This document shows, piece by piece, positions 1 through 8,805 of a stretch of 64,000 bases of DNA; position 1 is the stretch's first letter, and every line of letters begins with the position of its first letter. Origin of the DNA: an uncultured Ruminococcus sp. (lineage in GTDB: Bacteria; Bacillota; Clostridia; Lachnospirales; Lachnospiraceae). The translations under genes were made by a program, and so were the position numbers. Below the pieces are notes generated by a model. That model worked only from the letters and a program-made list of their open reading frames with translations. It ran no database searches and was not told the origin of the DNA. The stretch covers positions 98,430 through 162,429 of the forward strand of contig UQVC01000002.1 in NCBI GenBank assembly GCA_900544395.1, written 5' to 3'.

Positions 1-963
1 AGTAAAACGGATTGCAGATTTTACTCTCTGATAACACCCTGCCCCGTAATTATATCCAATCACAGGCTGCGATGCCGCCGTCAGTCCTGTCACCGGCATT
101 GTCACAATTTCCCGCACCGAGCTGATCACTGTCATAATCCCAACGTAAATATCACCCCCGTACCTCTGGAGCGTTGCATTACACACAATCTGCACAAGCC
201 CGTTTGTAACAGACATCACAAATCCCGATATTCCCAGAAAGATGATTTCTTTTACAAGCTTCCACTCCAGATGCATTGCTCTTTTGGAGAGTCGAAGAAT
301 CGCCTTCTTCCCTGTCAGAAACTTCATCACCCAGGCTGCAGATAATCCCTGGGAGATCACCGTTGCAAGAGCTGCTCCCTGTACTCCCATATCCAGTCCG
401 AAAATCAGGATCGGATCCAGCACAATATTGGTAAATGCGCCAAGCATTACCGTGAGCATTCCAATTTTCCCAAATCCCTGAGAATTGATGAACTGATTCA
501 TCCCCAGACTGATCATGACAAACACGGTTCCGCACAGATAGATACTGATGTATGCGTTTGCATACGGAAATGTGGCACTGCTCGCTCCAAACAGATACAA
601 CAGCGGTTTTCGGAATATAAAACAGATTCCCATCAGAAGTACCCCTGTGAAAAGAAGCATCGAAAACGAATTTCCCATCACCTTCTCTGCCTTTTCTTCT
701 TCATGACTGCCTCTTGCAATGGAACAAAGGGGTGCTCCTCCCATTCCAAATAAATTAGCAAATGCCGTGATGATTGTAATGATCGGAAGTGCCAGACCGA
801 TTCCCGTCAGTGCATTCGCAGATACACCCTGCAAGTGTCCGATATAGACTCTGTCTACCACACTGTACAGGACATTGATCAGTTGTGCCAGCGTCATGGG
901 AACTGCAAGATTTAAAATATTCTTTGCAATGCTTCCCTGACTGAAATCATTTTCTCTTTCCAT
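1..963 (-). CDS. MATE family multidrug/cation antiporter, 3' end cut by the window
   Basis: The reading frame runs in from the left edge on the minus strand and starts at an ATG (complement of 961-963), so about 321 N-terminal residues are visible and the C-terminus is missing. The protein opens with a short polar stretch and then a run of hydrophobic helices. The segment LAVPMTLAQLINVLYSVVD and the following RVYIGHL are typical of the first MATE helix; a second, similar block near residues 230-260 reflects the internal two-fold repeat of the family. MATE proteins export drugs or metabolites in exchange for Na+ or H+ across the cytoplasmic membrane. The substrate cannot be told from sequence. 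It follows ilvC on the same strand but is separated from it by a long hairpin. Confidence 0.9.
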   Translation of the reverse strand, partial: MERENDFSQGSIAKNILNLAVPMTLAQLINVLYSVVDRVYIGHLQGVSANALTGIGLALPIITIITAFANLFGMGGAPLCSIARGSHEEEKAEKVMGNSFSMLLFTGVLLMGICFIFRKPLLYLFGASSATFPYANAYISIYLCGTVFVMISLGMNQFINSQGFGKIGMLTVMLGAFTNIVLDPILIFGLDMGVQGAALATVISQGLSAAWVMKFLTGKKAILRLSKRAMHLEWKLVKEIIFLGISGFVMSVTNGLVQIVCNATLQRYGGDIYVGIMTVISSVREIVTMPVTGLTAASQPVIGYNYGAGCYQRVKSAIRFT

Positions 964-998
964 AGTATTTCCTTTTGCACGCCTCCTCACGCCGACTG

Positions 999-1063
999 CT
1001 CAATAAGAACAGCCAGATACTTGTGCAAGCACAATATCTGGCTGTTCTTATTGGGGTGAGCAG
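999..1063. repeat. Long intergenic hairpin between ilvC and the MATE gene
   Basis: An 18-base arm at 1002-1019 is perfectly complementary to 1035-1052. The pairing continues outward (TGCTCA at the left, TGAGCA at the right, with a short bulge), and the loop holds a smaller TTGTG/CACAA stem. Neither strand has a run of T after the stem, so it is not a classic intrinsic terminator. It may be an RNA-stability structure at the ilvC 3' end or a small dispersed element. Confidence 0.6.
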
Positions 1064-1083
1064 CTTTCCGCCTTTCACTGTCC

Positions 1084-2103
1084 TTAGTTGTTGATCAGTT
1101 TATCTTCATCACTCCAGCTGTAGAGTTTTCTGATTTCTGCTCCCACTTTTTCTGATGGATGTTCAGATGCCAGTTTTCTCATTGCTCTGAAGTGTGCCTG
1201 ACCACCGGCTGGTGACATATCAAGCAGGAAGTCTTTTGCAAATGTTCCATCCTGAATATCGGAAAGAATTTTTTTCATTGCTTTCTTTGTATCTTCTGTG
1301 ATGATCTTTGGTCCTGTAATGTAATCACCATATTCTGCTGTATTGGAAATAGAGTATCTCATTCCTGCAAATCCGGACTGGTAGATCAGATCTACGATCA
1401 GTTTCATCTCATGGATACACTCAAAGTATGCATTTCTTGGATCGTATCCTGCTTCACACAGTGTCTCGAATCCTGCCTGCATCAATGCGCATACACCACC
1501 GCAAAGTACTGCCTGCTCTCCGAAAAGGTCTGTCTCTGTCTCTGTTCTGAAATCTGTCTCCAGAAGTCCTGCTCTTGCTCCACCGATTGCAAGACCATAT
1601 GCAAGTGCACGATCCAGTGCTTTTCCTGTGTAATCCTGCTCTACTGCTACCAGACAAGGAGTTCCTTTACCTGCCTGATATTCACTTCTTACTGTATGTC
1701 CCGGTGCTTTTGGCGCGATCATCGTAACATCTACATTTGCAGGAGGTACGATCTGTCCGAAATGGATCGCAAAACCATGTGCAAACATCAGCATGTTTCC
1801 TTCTTCCAGGTTCGGCTCAATATCATTTTTATACATTGCAGCCTGTTTTTCATCATTGATCAGAATCATGATCACATCTGCTTTTTTCGCTGCCTCTGCT
1901 GCTGTAAATACTTCAAATCCCTGTGCTTCTGCTTTTGCCCAGGATTTGCTGCCTTCGTAAAGTCCGATGATGACGTTGCATCCGGATTCCTTTAAATTCA
2001 ATGCATGTGCGTGTCCCTGACTTCCATATCCGATAATCGCAATTGTCTGTCCCTCTAATACGGAAAGGTTACAATCTTCCTGATAATAAAGTTTTGCTGC
2101 CAT
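1084..2103 (-). CDS. ilvC: Ketol-acid reductoisomerase (NADP+), class I
   Basis: Catalyses alkyl migration and reduction of acetolactate or acetohydroxybutyrate, the second step of valine, leucine and isoleucine synthesis, in the cytoplasm with Mg2+ and NADPH. At 339 residues it has the short class I length. The Rossmann motif GYGSQGHAHAL lies at residues 25-35, followed by the cofactor-specificity loop GLYEGSKSW. Conserved catalytic and metal residues are visible: H109 in FAHGF, D192 and E196 in TDLFGEQ, and E228/E232 in the knotted C-terminal domain. The ATG is preceded by AGGAGGAA. It lies 85 bases downstream of ilvN on the same strand and almost certainly shares its promoter. Confidence 0.97.
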   Translation of the reverse strand: MAAKLYYQEDCNLSVLEGQTIAIIGYGSQGHAHALNLKESGCNVIIGLYEGSKSWAKAEAQGFEVFTAAEAAKKADVIMILINDEKQAAMYKNDIEPNLEEGNMLMFAHGFAIHFGQIVPPANVDVTMIAPKAPGHTVRSEYQAGKGTPCLVAVEQDYTGKALDRALAYGLAIGGARAGLLETDFRTETETDLFGEQAVLCGGVCALMQAGFETLCEAGYDPRNAYFECIHEMKLIVDLIYQSGFAGMRYSISNTAEYGDYITGPKIITEDTKKAMKKILSDIQDGTFAKDFLLDMSPAGGQAHFRAMRKLASEHPSEKVGAEIRKLYSWSDEDKLINN

Positions 2104-2188
2104 TTTTCATTCCTCCTAAATTTTCTGCACTGCCGCAGTTTTCTGTTTTTATAGTTAAAGGCTCCTGCCTTTAGCATACTGTTTTCAT

Positions 2189-2689
2189 CTAATCAATATA
2201 TGTAACATCTTCACAGCCTCTGGACAATCCTGTGATACCGGTTCTTGCCAGTTCCAGAATCTCATACCCTTTCAGAAGGTTCATAAAGCCTTCCAGCTTG
2301 GACTGTGTCCCTGTCAGTTCGATGATCATGGACTCCTCCTGTACATCCACAATCTTCGCACGGAAAATATCCGCAATGGAATTAATCTCGCCTCTCTGTG
2401 CTGCTGTCACGCGAATCTTTATCATAATCAGTTCGCGAAATACAGATTCTCCATCCTTTAACAATTTAATTTCAATGACATCTTCCAGTTTTCTGACCTG
2501 ATTTTCAATCTGTGATAAAATCAACTCATCTCCGGATGCCACCACTGTAATTCTGGTAAATCTCGGATCTGCCGTCGTTCCGGCTGTAATACTGTCGATA
2601 CTGTATCCTCTTCGGCTGAACAGACCTGCAATTCTGCTCAGAACACCCGGATTGTTATCGACCAAAAGAGAATAAACCTGTTTTCTCAT
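2189..2689 (-). CDS. ilvN: Acetolactate synthase small (regulatory) subunit
   Basis: A 166-residue protein with an N-terminal ACT domain (about residues 1-80, opening RKQVYSLLVDNNPGVLSRI) that binds branched-chain amino acids, and the typical second ferredoxin-like domain. In the family it activates the catalytic IlvB subunit and gives it feedback inhibition by valine. No ilvB lies in the window; upstream is an unrelated 110-residue gene, so the catalytic subunit must be encoded elsewhere. It is the first gene of an ilvN-ilvC unit with a good sigma-A promoter and a leader too short for a T-box. IlvN and IlvH cannot be told apart here. Confidence 0.93.
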   Translation of the reverse strand: MRKQVYSLLVDNNPGVLSRIAGLFSRRGYSIDSITAGTTADPRFTRITVVASGDELILSQIENQVRKLEDVIEIKLLKDGESVFRELIMIKIRVTAAQRGEINSIADIFRAKIVDVQEESMIIELTGTQSKLEGFMNLLKGYEILELARTGITGLSRGCEDVTYID

Positions 2690-2739
2690 ACTTTGTTTCC
2701 CACCTTCTTTTAAAAACCGAGTGCGTTCTGTTTTTTATT

Positions 2740-2768
2740 ATATTAGCAAAGCGCACTTCCATTGTCAA
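2740..2768 (-). promoter_or_regulatory. Sigma-A promoter of ilvN-ilvC
   Basis: On the minus strand TTGACA (2768-2763) is followed after 17 bases by TAATAT (2745-2740). A 6-base inverted repeat AGTGCG/CGCACT brackets the -10 region, which could be an operator or a short leader hairpin. The transcript leader would be only about 45 bases. Confidence 0.7.
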
Positions 2769-2811
2769 GCTTTTTTTCGATAAAGTGTAAAAGTGCCTCT
2801 ATCAATTTGTT

Positions 2812-3144
2812 TTATTGAGCTTCCTTCCTAAGTATCTCTTTCGGAGGTTCAATTTCATATGCGATCGTATGCTCCGTCAGTTCTGACAATCCTTTGAGTT
2901 TTTTGTTGATCAATTCTCGCATGCAATTGGGAACGTGCTCCTGGTGTGCCCTGTGAATTGCCACGCACTCTTTACAGTTTCCATGATAACGGCATGCCTT
3001 TTTACACGGACAGTGATCTTTCTCTTTATATTCTTCTCGAAAGGCTACAGCAAACTCCTCCTGTAATCGAAGCCCTTCCTTCCGGTTGCCCTTGTGAAAT
3101 TCTGCCATGACTGCCTTTTCTTTTTCATTTCCTTCAATGATCAT
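2812..3144 (-). CDS. Small cysteine-rich protein of unknown function
   Basis: This 110-residue protein has a central cluster CPCKKACRYHGNCKECVAIH followed by a further cysteine in HVPNCM, a pattern suggesting a zinc or iron-sulfur site. Similar short CPC-x-C-x-H-x-C-x-x-C proteins occur in Clostridia and are sometimes given the uninformative name LPS biosynthesis protein; I know of no proven function. The N-terminal third is charged and helical. It lies 25 bases downstream of the metallo-hydrolase gene on the same strand and is probably co-transcribed with it. Confidence 0.75.
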   Translation of the reverse strand: MIIEGNEKEKAVMAEFHKGNRKEGLRLQEEFAVAFREEYKEKDHCPCKKACRYHGNCKECVAIHRAHQEHVPNCMRELINKKLKGLSELTEHTIAYEIEPPKEILRKEAQ

Positions 3145-3169
3145 CTACGCTTCTCCTTTTTGTATTTTA

Positions 3170-3934
3170 TTAAAGATGAATTTTAAAATCTCCAAAATCA
3201 AAGATTCCGCTTCCCTGTTTCCACTTCTTTTCTTTGTCTAATTTTCTGCATGCCCCCTCAATCCTGTCTGCCAAATCTGTCGAAACCGAAAAGCTGTGAT
3301 GTCCCGGCAAGATATGTTTCAAATGTAAAGACTGCACTTTTTTTACAGATTGCCAGAATTGCTTCGGATCTGTCGTAGGATAAAAAATATCCAAACACCC
3401 GGAATAGATCAAGTCTCCCGAATACAAATACCCTCTTTTCGCTTCATAAAAGCAGCAATGTCCCGGTGAATGTCCCGGGGTATGAACAACTTGCACCGTT
3501 CGTTCTCCCAGATTGAAAATTTCCCCATCAGAAAACGTACTCTGCACATCTCCTTGAAATAACTGATACTTTTCCAAATCAAATTCTTCTGGGAACTGAC
3601 ACTCCCGGCAGGTCAGATTCCTTTTCACCTGCTGCAGCGATATCGGAAATTTCTCTGATATCCAATCTTTCTCCAAAATGTGGACGCCAATATTTTCAAA
3701 ATATTGATGTCCTCCTATATGATCCCAGTGAACATGAGTCGTTACAACAAAGATTGGAAGCATTGTCAATTTATCAACAACTTCTTTGATATTAGCCACT
3801 CCCAGACCTGTATCGATCAGAAGTGCTCTTTTCGTGCCACACAACAGATAACAATGTGTTTCTTCCCAGTGCTGATATTCACTGATTGCATATGTATCTT
3901 CATCAATTTTTTCTACCGTAAACCAGTCCTTCAC
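3170..3934 (-). CDS. Metallo-beta-lactamase fold hydrolase
   Basis: A 254-residue MBL-fold protein. The zinc motif HVHWDHIGGH lies near residues 67-76, a second metal histidine in HTPGHSPGH near 154, and SGDLIYSG supplies the bridging aspartate, so a binuclear metal site looks intact. Such single-domain proteins include glyoxalase II-like and lactonase-like enzymes; the substrate is not identifiable. The start is a GTG giving MKDWFTVEK, chosen because AAGGAGG lies seven bases upstream. It precedes the cysteine-rich gene on the same strand. Confidence 0.88.
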   Translation of the reverse strand: MKDWFTVEKIDEDTYAISEYQHWEETHCYLLCGTKRALLIDTGLGVANIKEVVDKLTMLPIFVVTTHVHWDHIGGHQYFENIGVHILEKDWISEKFPISLQQVKRNLTCRECQFPEEFDLEKYQLFQGDVQSTFSDGEIFNLGERTVQVVHTPGHSPGHCCFYEAKRGYLYSGDLIYSGCLDIFYPTTDPKQFWQSVKKVQSLHLKHILPGHHSFSVSTDLADRIEGACRKLDKEKKWKQGSGIFDFGDFKIHL

Positions 3935-4140
3935 CCAGATTCCTCCTTCAAATGTTCATCACATAAACGTGTCATCATAAACGTAAATTTCATAGCCCTT
4001 CTCCTTTTCTTCTCATTATACTTGTTTCTTCTATCCCCAGGCAACAATATCCAAAATATTTATCTTTAAAATCAGCACCTTTTATGGTATACTGCTCGAA
4101 ACAAAAACAGCAGAATTGATACGCGAAGGAGGACTTATAT

Positions 4141-4704
4141 ATGGAGCATCAAGGAACAAAAACCATTGAGACAGAACGACTGATTTTAAGAAAGTTTACT
4201 GCGGATGATCTTTCTGCGATCTTTCATAACTGGACCAGTGACGAAAAAGTAACCGAATTTTTAAGATGGCCAACGCACAAAAGCATTGACATCACCAAAC
4301 GAGTTTTGGAAAGTTGGCTTTTGGAGTACGAAAAACCAGACTTTTACCAATGGGCCATTATTCCAAAAGAAATCGGCGAACCTATCGGTACCATTTCTGT
4401 AATTGAACTAAATGAAAAAACTGAAAAAGTTCATATCGGATACTGCCTTGGCAGCCGCTGGTGGCACTGCGGATTTACAAGCGAAGCCTTTACAGCAGTC
4501 ATTGCCTTTCTTTTTGAAGAAGTAAAAGTAAACCGAATTGAAACCTGGCACGATCCCCAAAATCCAAATTCCGGAAAAGTCATGCAAAAATGCGGCCTGA
4601 TTTATGAGGGCACTTTAAGACAAGCCGACTGGAATAACAAAGGAATTGTAGATGCCTGTGTATATGGAATTCTGGCATCTGACTACCGGGCCAACAAAAA
4701 GTAA
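4141..4704 (+). CDS. GNAT family N-acetyltransferase (RimJ/RimL type)
   Basis: This 187-residue protein opens with the family hallmark TIETERLILRKFTADDLSAIF and carries the acetyl-CoA pyrophosphate-binding region around YCLGSRWWHCGFTSEA and the NPNSGKVMQKCGLIYEG tail motif that marks RimJ/RimL-like acetyltransferases. It should transfer an acetyl group from acetyl-CoA to an amino group of a protein or small molecule; the acceptor is unknown. GAAGGAGG precedes the ATG. It stands alone on the plus strand and is separated from convergent galE by a terminator hairpin. Confidence 0.9.
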   Translation: MEHQGTKTIETERLILRKFTADDLSAIFHNWTSDEKVTEFLRWPTHKSIDITKRVLESWLLEYEKPDFYQWAIIPKEIGEPIGTISVIELNEKTEKVHIGYCLGSRWWHCGFTSEAFTAVIAFLFEEVKVNRIETWHDPQNPNSGKVMQKCGLIYEGTLRQADWNNKGIVDACVYGILASDYRANKK

Positions 4705-4710
4705 TCGAAA

Positions 4711-4749
4711 AAGGAAGATGCACCACACACAGTACATCTTCCTTCTCTT
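4711..4749. terminator. Intrinsic terminator between the GNAT gene and galE
   Basis: AAGGAAGATG (4711-4720) pairs perfectly with CATCTTCCTT (4735-4744), followed on the plus strand by a pyrimidine-rich CTCTTACC. It sits between convergent genes and may act in both directions. Confidence 0.65.
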
Positions 4750-4757
4750 ACCTTGCT

Positions 4758-5774
4758 TTATGATCTGTATCCATCCGGATTTGCAGACTGCCATCTCCAG
4801 GAATCTTCACACATCTCTTCAATTCCGCGTTCTGCCACCCATCCAAGCTCTTCCTTCGCTTTTGTAGCATCACAGTAGCATGTTGCAATATCACCGGCAC
4901 GGCGAGGTTTGATTTCATACGGAATCTCCTTGCCGCATGCTTTTTCGTATGCTTTCACGACATCCAGTACGCTGTATCCAACGCCTGTTCCCAGGTTGTA
5001 AATGTGAACACCTTTCGCTTTCTTCATTCTCTCGATCGCTTTTACATGACCGATCGCCAGATCGACTACATGGATATAATCTCTGACACCTGTTCCATCC
5101 GGTGTATTGTAGTCATCGCCAAACACTCCCAGACGATCCAGTTTTCCAACTGCAACCTGTGCAATATATGGCACCAGATTGTTCGGAATTCCTTTCGGAT
5201 CTTCTCCGATCTTTCCGGATTTGTGTGCTCCGATCGGGTTAAAGTAACGAAGCAGCATAATATTCCACTCCGGATCTCCTGTGTGAAGATCTGTCAGGAT
5301 CTGCTCCAGCATTCCTTTTGTACGTCCGTATGGGTTGGTGATTTCTCCTTTCGGACACTTTTCTGTGATCGGGATCTCTGCCGGATCTCCGTATACTGTT
5401 GCAGAAGAACTGAAGATCATGTTCTTGCATCCGTGTTTTCTCATCACATCACAAAGAATCAGTGTTCCTGTAATGTTGTTGTGATAGTATTCCCAAGGCT
5501 TTTCTACAGATTCTCCGACTGCTTTGAGTCCTGCAAAGTTGATCACTGCCTCGATCTCTTCATTTTCAAAGATCGGCTCCAGATCTTCTCTGTTTAAAAT
5601 ATCTCCTTTGTAAAATTTCAAAGTTTTTCCAGTGATCTCCTGCACTCTTTCCAGCGCAACTTCACTGGAATTGTAAAGATTGTCTACTACTACTACCTCA
5701 TATCCACGTTCCAAAAGTTCCACACATGTGTGGCTGCCGATATATCCGGCTCCGCCTGCTACCAAAATTGCCAT
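4758..5774 (-). CDS. galE: UDP-glucose 4-epimerase
   Basis: Interconverts UDP-glucose and UDP-galactose with tightly bound NAD+, the last step of the Leloir pathway and a source of UDP-galactose for envelope sugars. The 338-residue length matches bacterial GalE. The NAD motif GGAGYIGSH is at residues 7-15, the catalytic serine region SSSATVYG near 122-129, and the catalytic tyrosine and lysine are Y149 and K153 in NPYGRTKG. It follows the nucleotidyltransferase gene on the same strand with a 39-base gap, so the two are likely co-transcribed. Confidence 0.97.
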   Translation of the reverse strand: MAILVAGGAGYIGSHTCVELLERGYEVVVVDNLYNSSEVALERVQEITGKTLKFYKGDILNREDLEPIFENEEIEAVINFAGLKAVGESVEKPWEYYHNNITGTLILCDVMRKHGCKNMIFSSSATVYGDPAEIPITEKCPKGEITNPYGRTKGMLEQILTDLHTGDPEWNIMLLRYFNPIGAHKSGKIGEDPKGIPNNLVPYIAQVAVGKLDRLGVFGDDYNTPDGTGVRDYIHVVDLAIGHVKAIERMKKAKGVHIYNLGTGVGYSVLDVVKAYEKACGKEIPYEIKPRRAGDIATCYCDATKAKEELGWVAERGIEEMCEDSWRWQSANPDGYRS

Positions 5775-5813
5775 GATCTGACTCCTTTCTGATTCTGCTT
5801 TTCCTGCAATTAT

Positions 5814-6734
5814 TTATTTCCACAGATTTTTCGGATAGATTCCTTCCTCTTTCATACTGCGGATTGCATTCACAACTGTTTCTTTATCTTCTTTATATGT
5901 AACTCCATACCATCTGTCTGCTGATTTGAGCACTTTTACTTCGGCTTTTCCTTCTCCGATCAGATCGCCTACGACTGCCGGAAGAAAGTATTCGCATTTC
6001 ATCGGATTCTTCTCCAGATTCTCTGTCAAAAATGCGGAAAATCTGCTCTCCAGTTCCTTTAACATACTCGCAGTAAATCCAAACAGGTTCATGGAAACTG
6101 TCGTATCCAATGCTACAGGAACCCATGTCTTGCCATCATCCTCTGTAAATGCTGCTCCGTCTTTTGTCTTCTCGATGTGTGTACGCTCTGTAATACCTGT
6201 CAGGCACTGATTCTCATCTGTGTCACAGATTCCACGGGAAACATATCCGTTCTCTGTCAGCGTATTACTCAGCATATATCCAACCATTGCATAACGGTAC
6301 TTCTCGTTGTCTTCTCCTGATGAAAGATAGTCATAGATCATCTTATATGCATTGACTCCATAGTAATCATCTGCATTGATCACGGCAAACGGACCATCCA
6401 CTACATCTTTACAACTCAAAATCGCATGTCCTGTTCCAAAAGGCTTCGTCCTTCCTTCCGGTACAGAAAATCCTTCCGGCAGGTTCTCCAGTTCCTGGTA
6501 TACATATTCTACTTCCATGAACTTACTGACTCTGTCCCCGATACTCTTTCTAAAGTCTTCTTCGTGCTCTCTTCTGATAATGAAGACAACTTTTTCAAAT
6601 CCTGCTCTTTTTGCATCATAAATTGAAAAATCAATAATAATATGTCCATCTTCATCTACCGGGTCAATCTGTTTCAACCCTCCATATCTGCTTCCCATTC
6701 CTGCTGCCATAATCACTAAAACAGGCTTTTTCAT
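5814..6734 (-). CDS. Sugar-nucleotidyltransferase family protein
   Basis: A 306-residue nucleotidyltransferase. The N-terminal VIMAAGMGSRYGGLKQ is the nucleotide-binding loop of the GlmU/RfbA/GalU fold, and INADDYYG supplies the metal-binding aspartates. It probably makes or handles an NDP-sugar, and lying directly upstream of galE it may supply UDP-sugars to it, but it is not a standard GalU and the substrate is inferred from context only. The start giving MKKPVLVI is chosen over an ATG eight codons upstream because GGAGG lies nine bases before it. It has its own promoter. Confidence 0.85.
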   Translation of the reverse strand: MKKPVLVIMAAGMGSRYGGLKQIDPVDEDGHIIIDFSIYDAKRAGFEKVVFIIRREHEEDFRKSIGDRVSKFMEVEYVYQELENLPEGFSVPEGRTKPFGTGHAILSCKDVVDGPFAVINADDYYGVNAYKMIYDYLSSGEDNEKYRYAMVGYMLSNTLTENGYVSRGICDTDENQCLTGITERTHIEKTKDGAAFTEDDGKTWVPVALDTTVSMNLFGFTASMLKELESRFSAFLTENLEKNPMKCEYFLPAVVGDLIGEGKAEVKVLKSADRWYGVTYKEDKETVVNAIRSMKEEGIYPKNLWK

Positions 6735-6777
6735 ATCGTTTACCTCCATATTTTTCAATTTCCCTTCTGCAAGAATT

Positions 6778-6806
6778 AGTATATTCCTTTCCTTGGTCTA
6801 CGTCAA
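6778..6806 (-). promoter_or_regulatory. Promoter of the nucleotidyltransferase-galE unit
   Basis: On the minus strand TTGACG (6806-6801), a 17-base spacer and TATACT (6783-6778) form a near-consensus sigma-A promoter, about 45 bases before the start codon. An AT-rich palindrome at 6866-6881 (TGTTTTTTAAAAAACA) upstream of it may end transcription from the Uup gene. Confidence 0.7.
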
Positions 6807-6908
6807 TAAAATACAACATAAATACATGTACCTTTTTCTGTTCATATATTAGCTTATCATTGTCCTGTTTTTTAAAAAACAACAATTTTCCATTTTTCTT
6901 TACTTTTT

Positions 6909-8717
6909 TCAAACAGGCTGTCCGTTTTTCTGGCTCTCGATCTTTTCTGCCAGGTCGCTAAGATAAACCCAGCGTTCCATTTTTTCATCTAACGCTGCCT
7001 GTGTTTCCTCTTTTTGCTGTACCAGTTCGGAAAGTTTTACTGAGTTTGTTGCATTTTTCAGCATATCCTGCTCCAGTTTCTCCAACTGTTCCTCCAGAGA
7101 TGCAATCTCATCATCGATCGTCTCGTATTCCCGTGATTCTTTAAATGAGAATTTTAATTTTACCGGACTGTTCTGTTTCCATGTTTTTGCAGTATTTTTG
7201 GACTTTGTCATCTCTGGCTTTTCTTCCGGCTGCTCTGCATGCGATGCTCTTTTCTTTTTCGCTTCCAGATAATCCGTATATCCACCCTCATACTGCTGCA
7301 GATGTCCGTTTCCGTCAAACTCAAAAATACGATCCACCACATTATCCAAAAAATAGCGGTCATGGGAAATCGTGATCACAATCCCCTGAAAGGAATTCAG
7401 ATAATCTTCCAGAATCGTCAGTGTCGGAATATCCAGATAGTTTCCCGCTTCATCGATCAGAAGCAGATTGATATTCTGTGCCAGAATCCCCAGAAGATAC
7501 AGTCTCCTTTTCTCTCCTCCCGACAACTTCCCGATCGGCGCATATTGCATATCCGGAGTAAACAAAAACCGCTCCAGAAGCTGCGATGCACTGATTCTGC
7601 CATCTCTGGTAACAATATATTCGCCGATCTCTTTGACATAGTCAATGACTCTCTGGCTGTCATCCATCTCCTGTTCTTCCTGTGCAAAATATCCGATCTT
7701 GACAGTCTCTCCCACTTCGATCGTCCCGGAATCCGGCTGAACCAGCCCCGCCATCATTTTGATCAGAGTCGATTTTCCACAGCCATTTGGTCCGATGATT
7801 CCAAGCTTTTGATTTTTGAGTACTGTATAAGAAAAATCTCTGACCAGTACCCTTTCCCCATATGATTTACTGACATGGTGAAGCTCCATCGTCTTTTTTC
7901 CCATGCGGGTTTCTACCGAATCCAGTGTAATCGTATCATCTGTCACCGGAGCACTGCCGTTTTTCAGACTTTCCAGACGCTCCAGACGTGCTTTCTGCTT
8001 CGTTGTTCTGGCCCGGCATCCTCGTTTTGCCCATTCTAGCTCCATACGCAGGATACTCTGCCGTTTTCGCTCAGATGCCAGTTCCATCTCCTCCCTCTGG
8101 GCTTTCAGTTCGAGGAACGTTGTATAATTGGCATCATAGCTGTACATCTTTCCATGGCTGATCTCCAGAATCCGGTTTGTAACCTGATCCAGAAAGTAGC
8201 GGTCATGTGTGACCATAATGACCGTTCCACGGTATGCCCGCAAATACCCTTCCAGCCAGGAGATCATTTCTCCATCCAGATGATTGGTAGGCTCGTCCAG
8301 AAGAAGCAGATCAAAGTCCTCTGCCAGAACCTTTGCCATCGCCACTCTTCTCTTCTGTCCGCCGGAAAGATGCTCGATCTTCATTGTATGATCCGTGATT
8401 CCGAGTGTATTCAGATTACTCTGTACTCTCCACTCCATATCTTCTGCCACACTCTGCACATAAGATAAAATAGTCGCGCCTTCCGGAAATACGGGATTCT
8501 GAGTCAGATGGGCAATCTTCATGCCATTCTGCCGGATGATCTGTCCATCATCCGGCACCTCTGTTCCCGCGATCATCCGCAGAAGAGTCGTCTTGCCGGT
8601 CCCGTTGATCCCAACGATCCCAATCTTGTCTCCCTCCTGCACTCCAAAAGACGCGTCATCAAAAATTATTTTTTCTCCATATATTTTACTGATATGTTCA
8701 ATATTTAACAGGTTCAT
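6909..8717 (-). CDS. uup: ABC-F family ATPase, Uup type
   Basis: A soluble protein of 602 residues with two ATP-binding cassettes and no membrane segments. Cassette 1 has Walker A GINGTGKTT near 36, signature LSGGQKRR and Walker B LLLLDEPTNHLD; cassette 2 has GPNGCGKST, LSGGEKRR and LLIDEAGNYLD. The linker between them is rich in arginine and lysine. The last 90 residues form a charged coiled coil starting FSFKESREYETIDDEI, the Uup-type C-terminal domain associated with nucleic-acid binding. ABC-F proteins act on ribosomes or on branched DNA intermediates. In cassette 2 the usual DEPTNHLD reads DEAGNYLD, a modest deviation. Monocistronic by position. Confidence 0.88.
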   Translation of the reverse strand: MNLLNIEHISKIYGEKIIFDDASFGVQEGDKIGIVGINGTGKTTLLRMIAGTEVPDDGQIIRQNGMKIAHLTQNPVFPEGATILSYVQSVAEDMEWRVQSNLNTLGITDHTMKIEHLSGGQKRRVAMAKVLAEDFDLLLLDEPTNHLDGEMISWLEGYLRAYRGTVIMVTHDRYFLDQVTNRILEISHGKMYSYDANYTTFLELKAQREEMELASERKRQSILRMELEWAKRGCRARTTKQKARLERLESLKNGSAPVTDDTITLDSVETRMGKKTMELHHVSKSYGERVLVRDFSYTVLKNQKLGIIGPNGCGKSTLIKMMAGLVQPDSGTIEVGETVKIGYFAQEEQEMDDSQRVIDYVKEIGEYIVTRDGRISASQLLERFLFTPDMQYAPIGKLSGGEKRRLYLLGILAQNINLLLIDEAGNYLDIPTLTILEDYLNSFQGIVITISHDRYFLDNVVDRIFEFDGNGHLQQYEGGYTDYLEAKKKRASHAEQPEEKPEMTKSKNTAKTWKQNSPVKLKFSFKESREYETIDDEIASLEEQLEKLEQDMLKNATNSVKLSELVQQKEETQAALDEKMERWVYLSDLAEKIESQKNGQPV

Positions 8718-8805
8718 ATGCTAACTCCATTGTCTTTCATTAGATTCTGCTGTCTTTTTGACAACACTCTAACTTTATCACATTTATGGAGGTAAGTCAC
8801 TCTTT

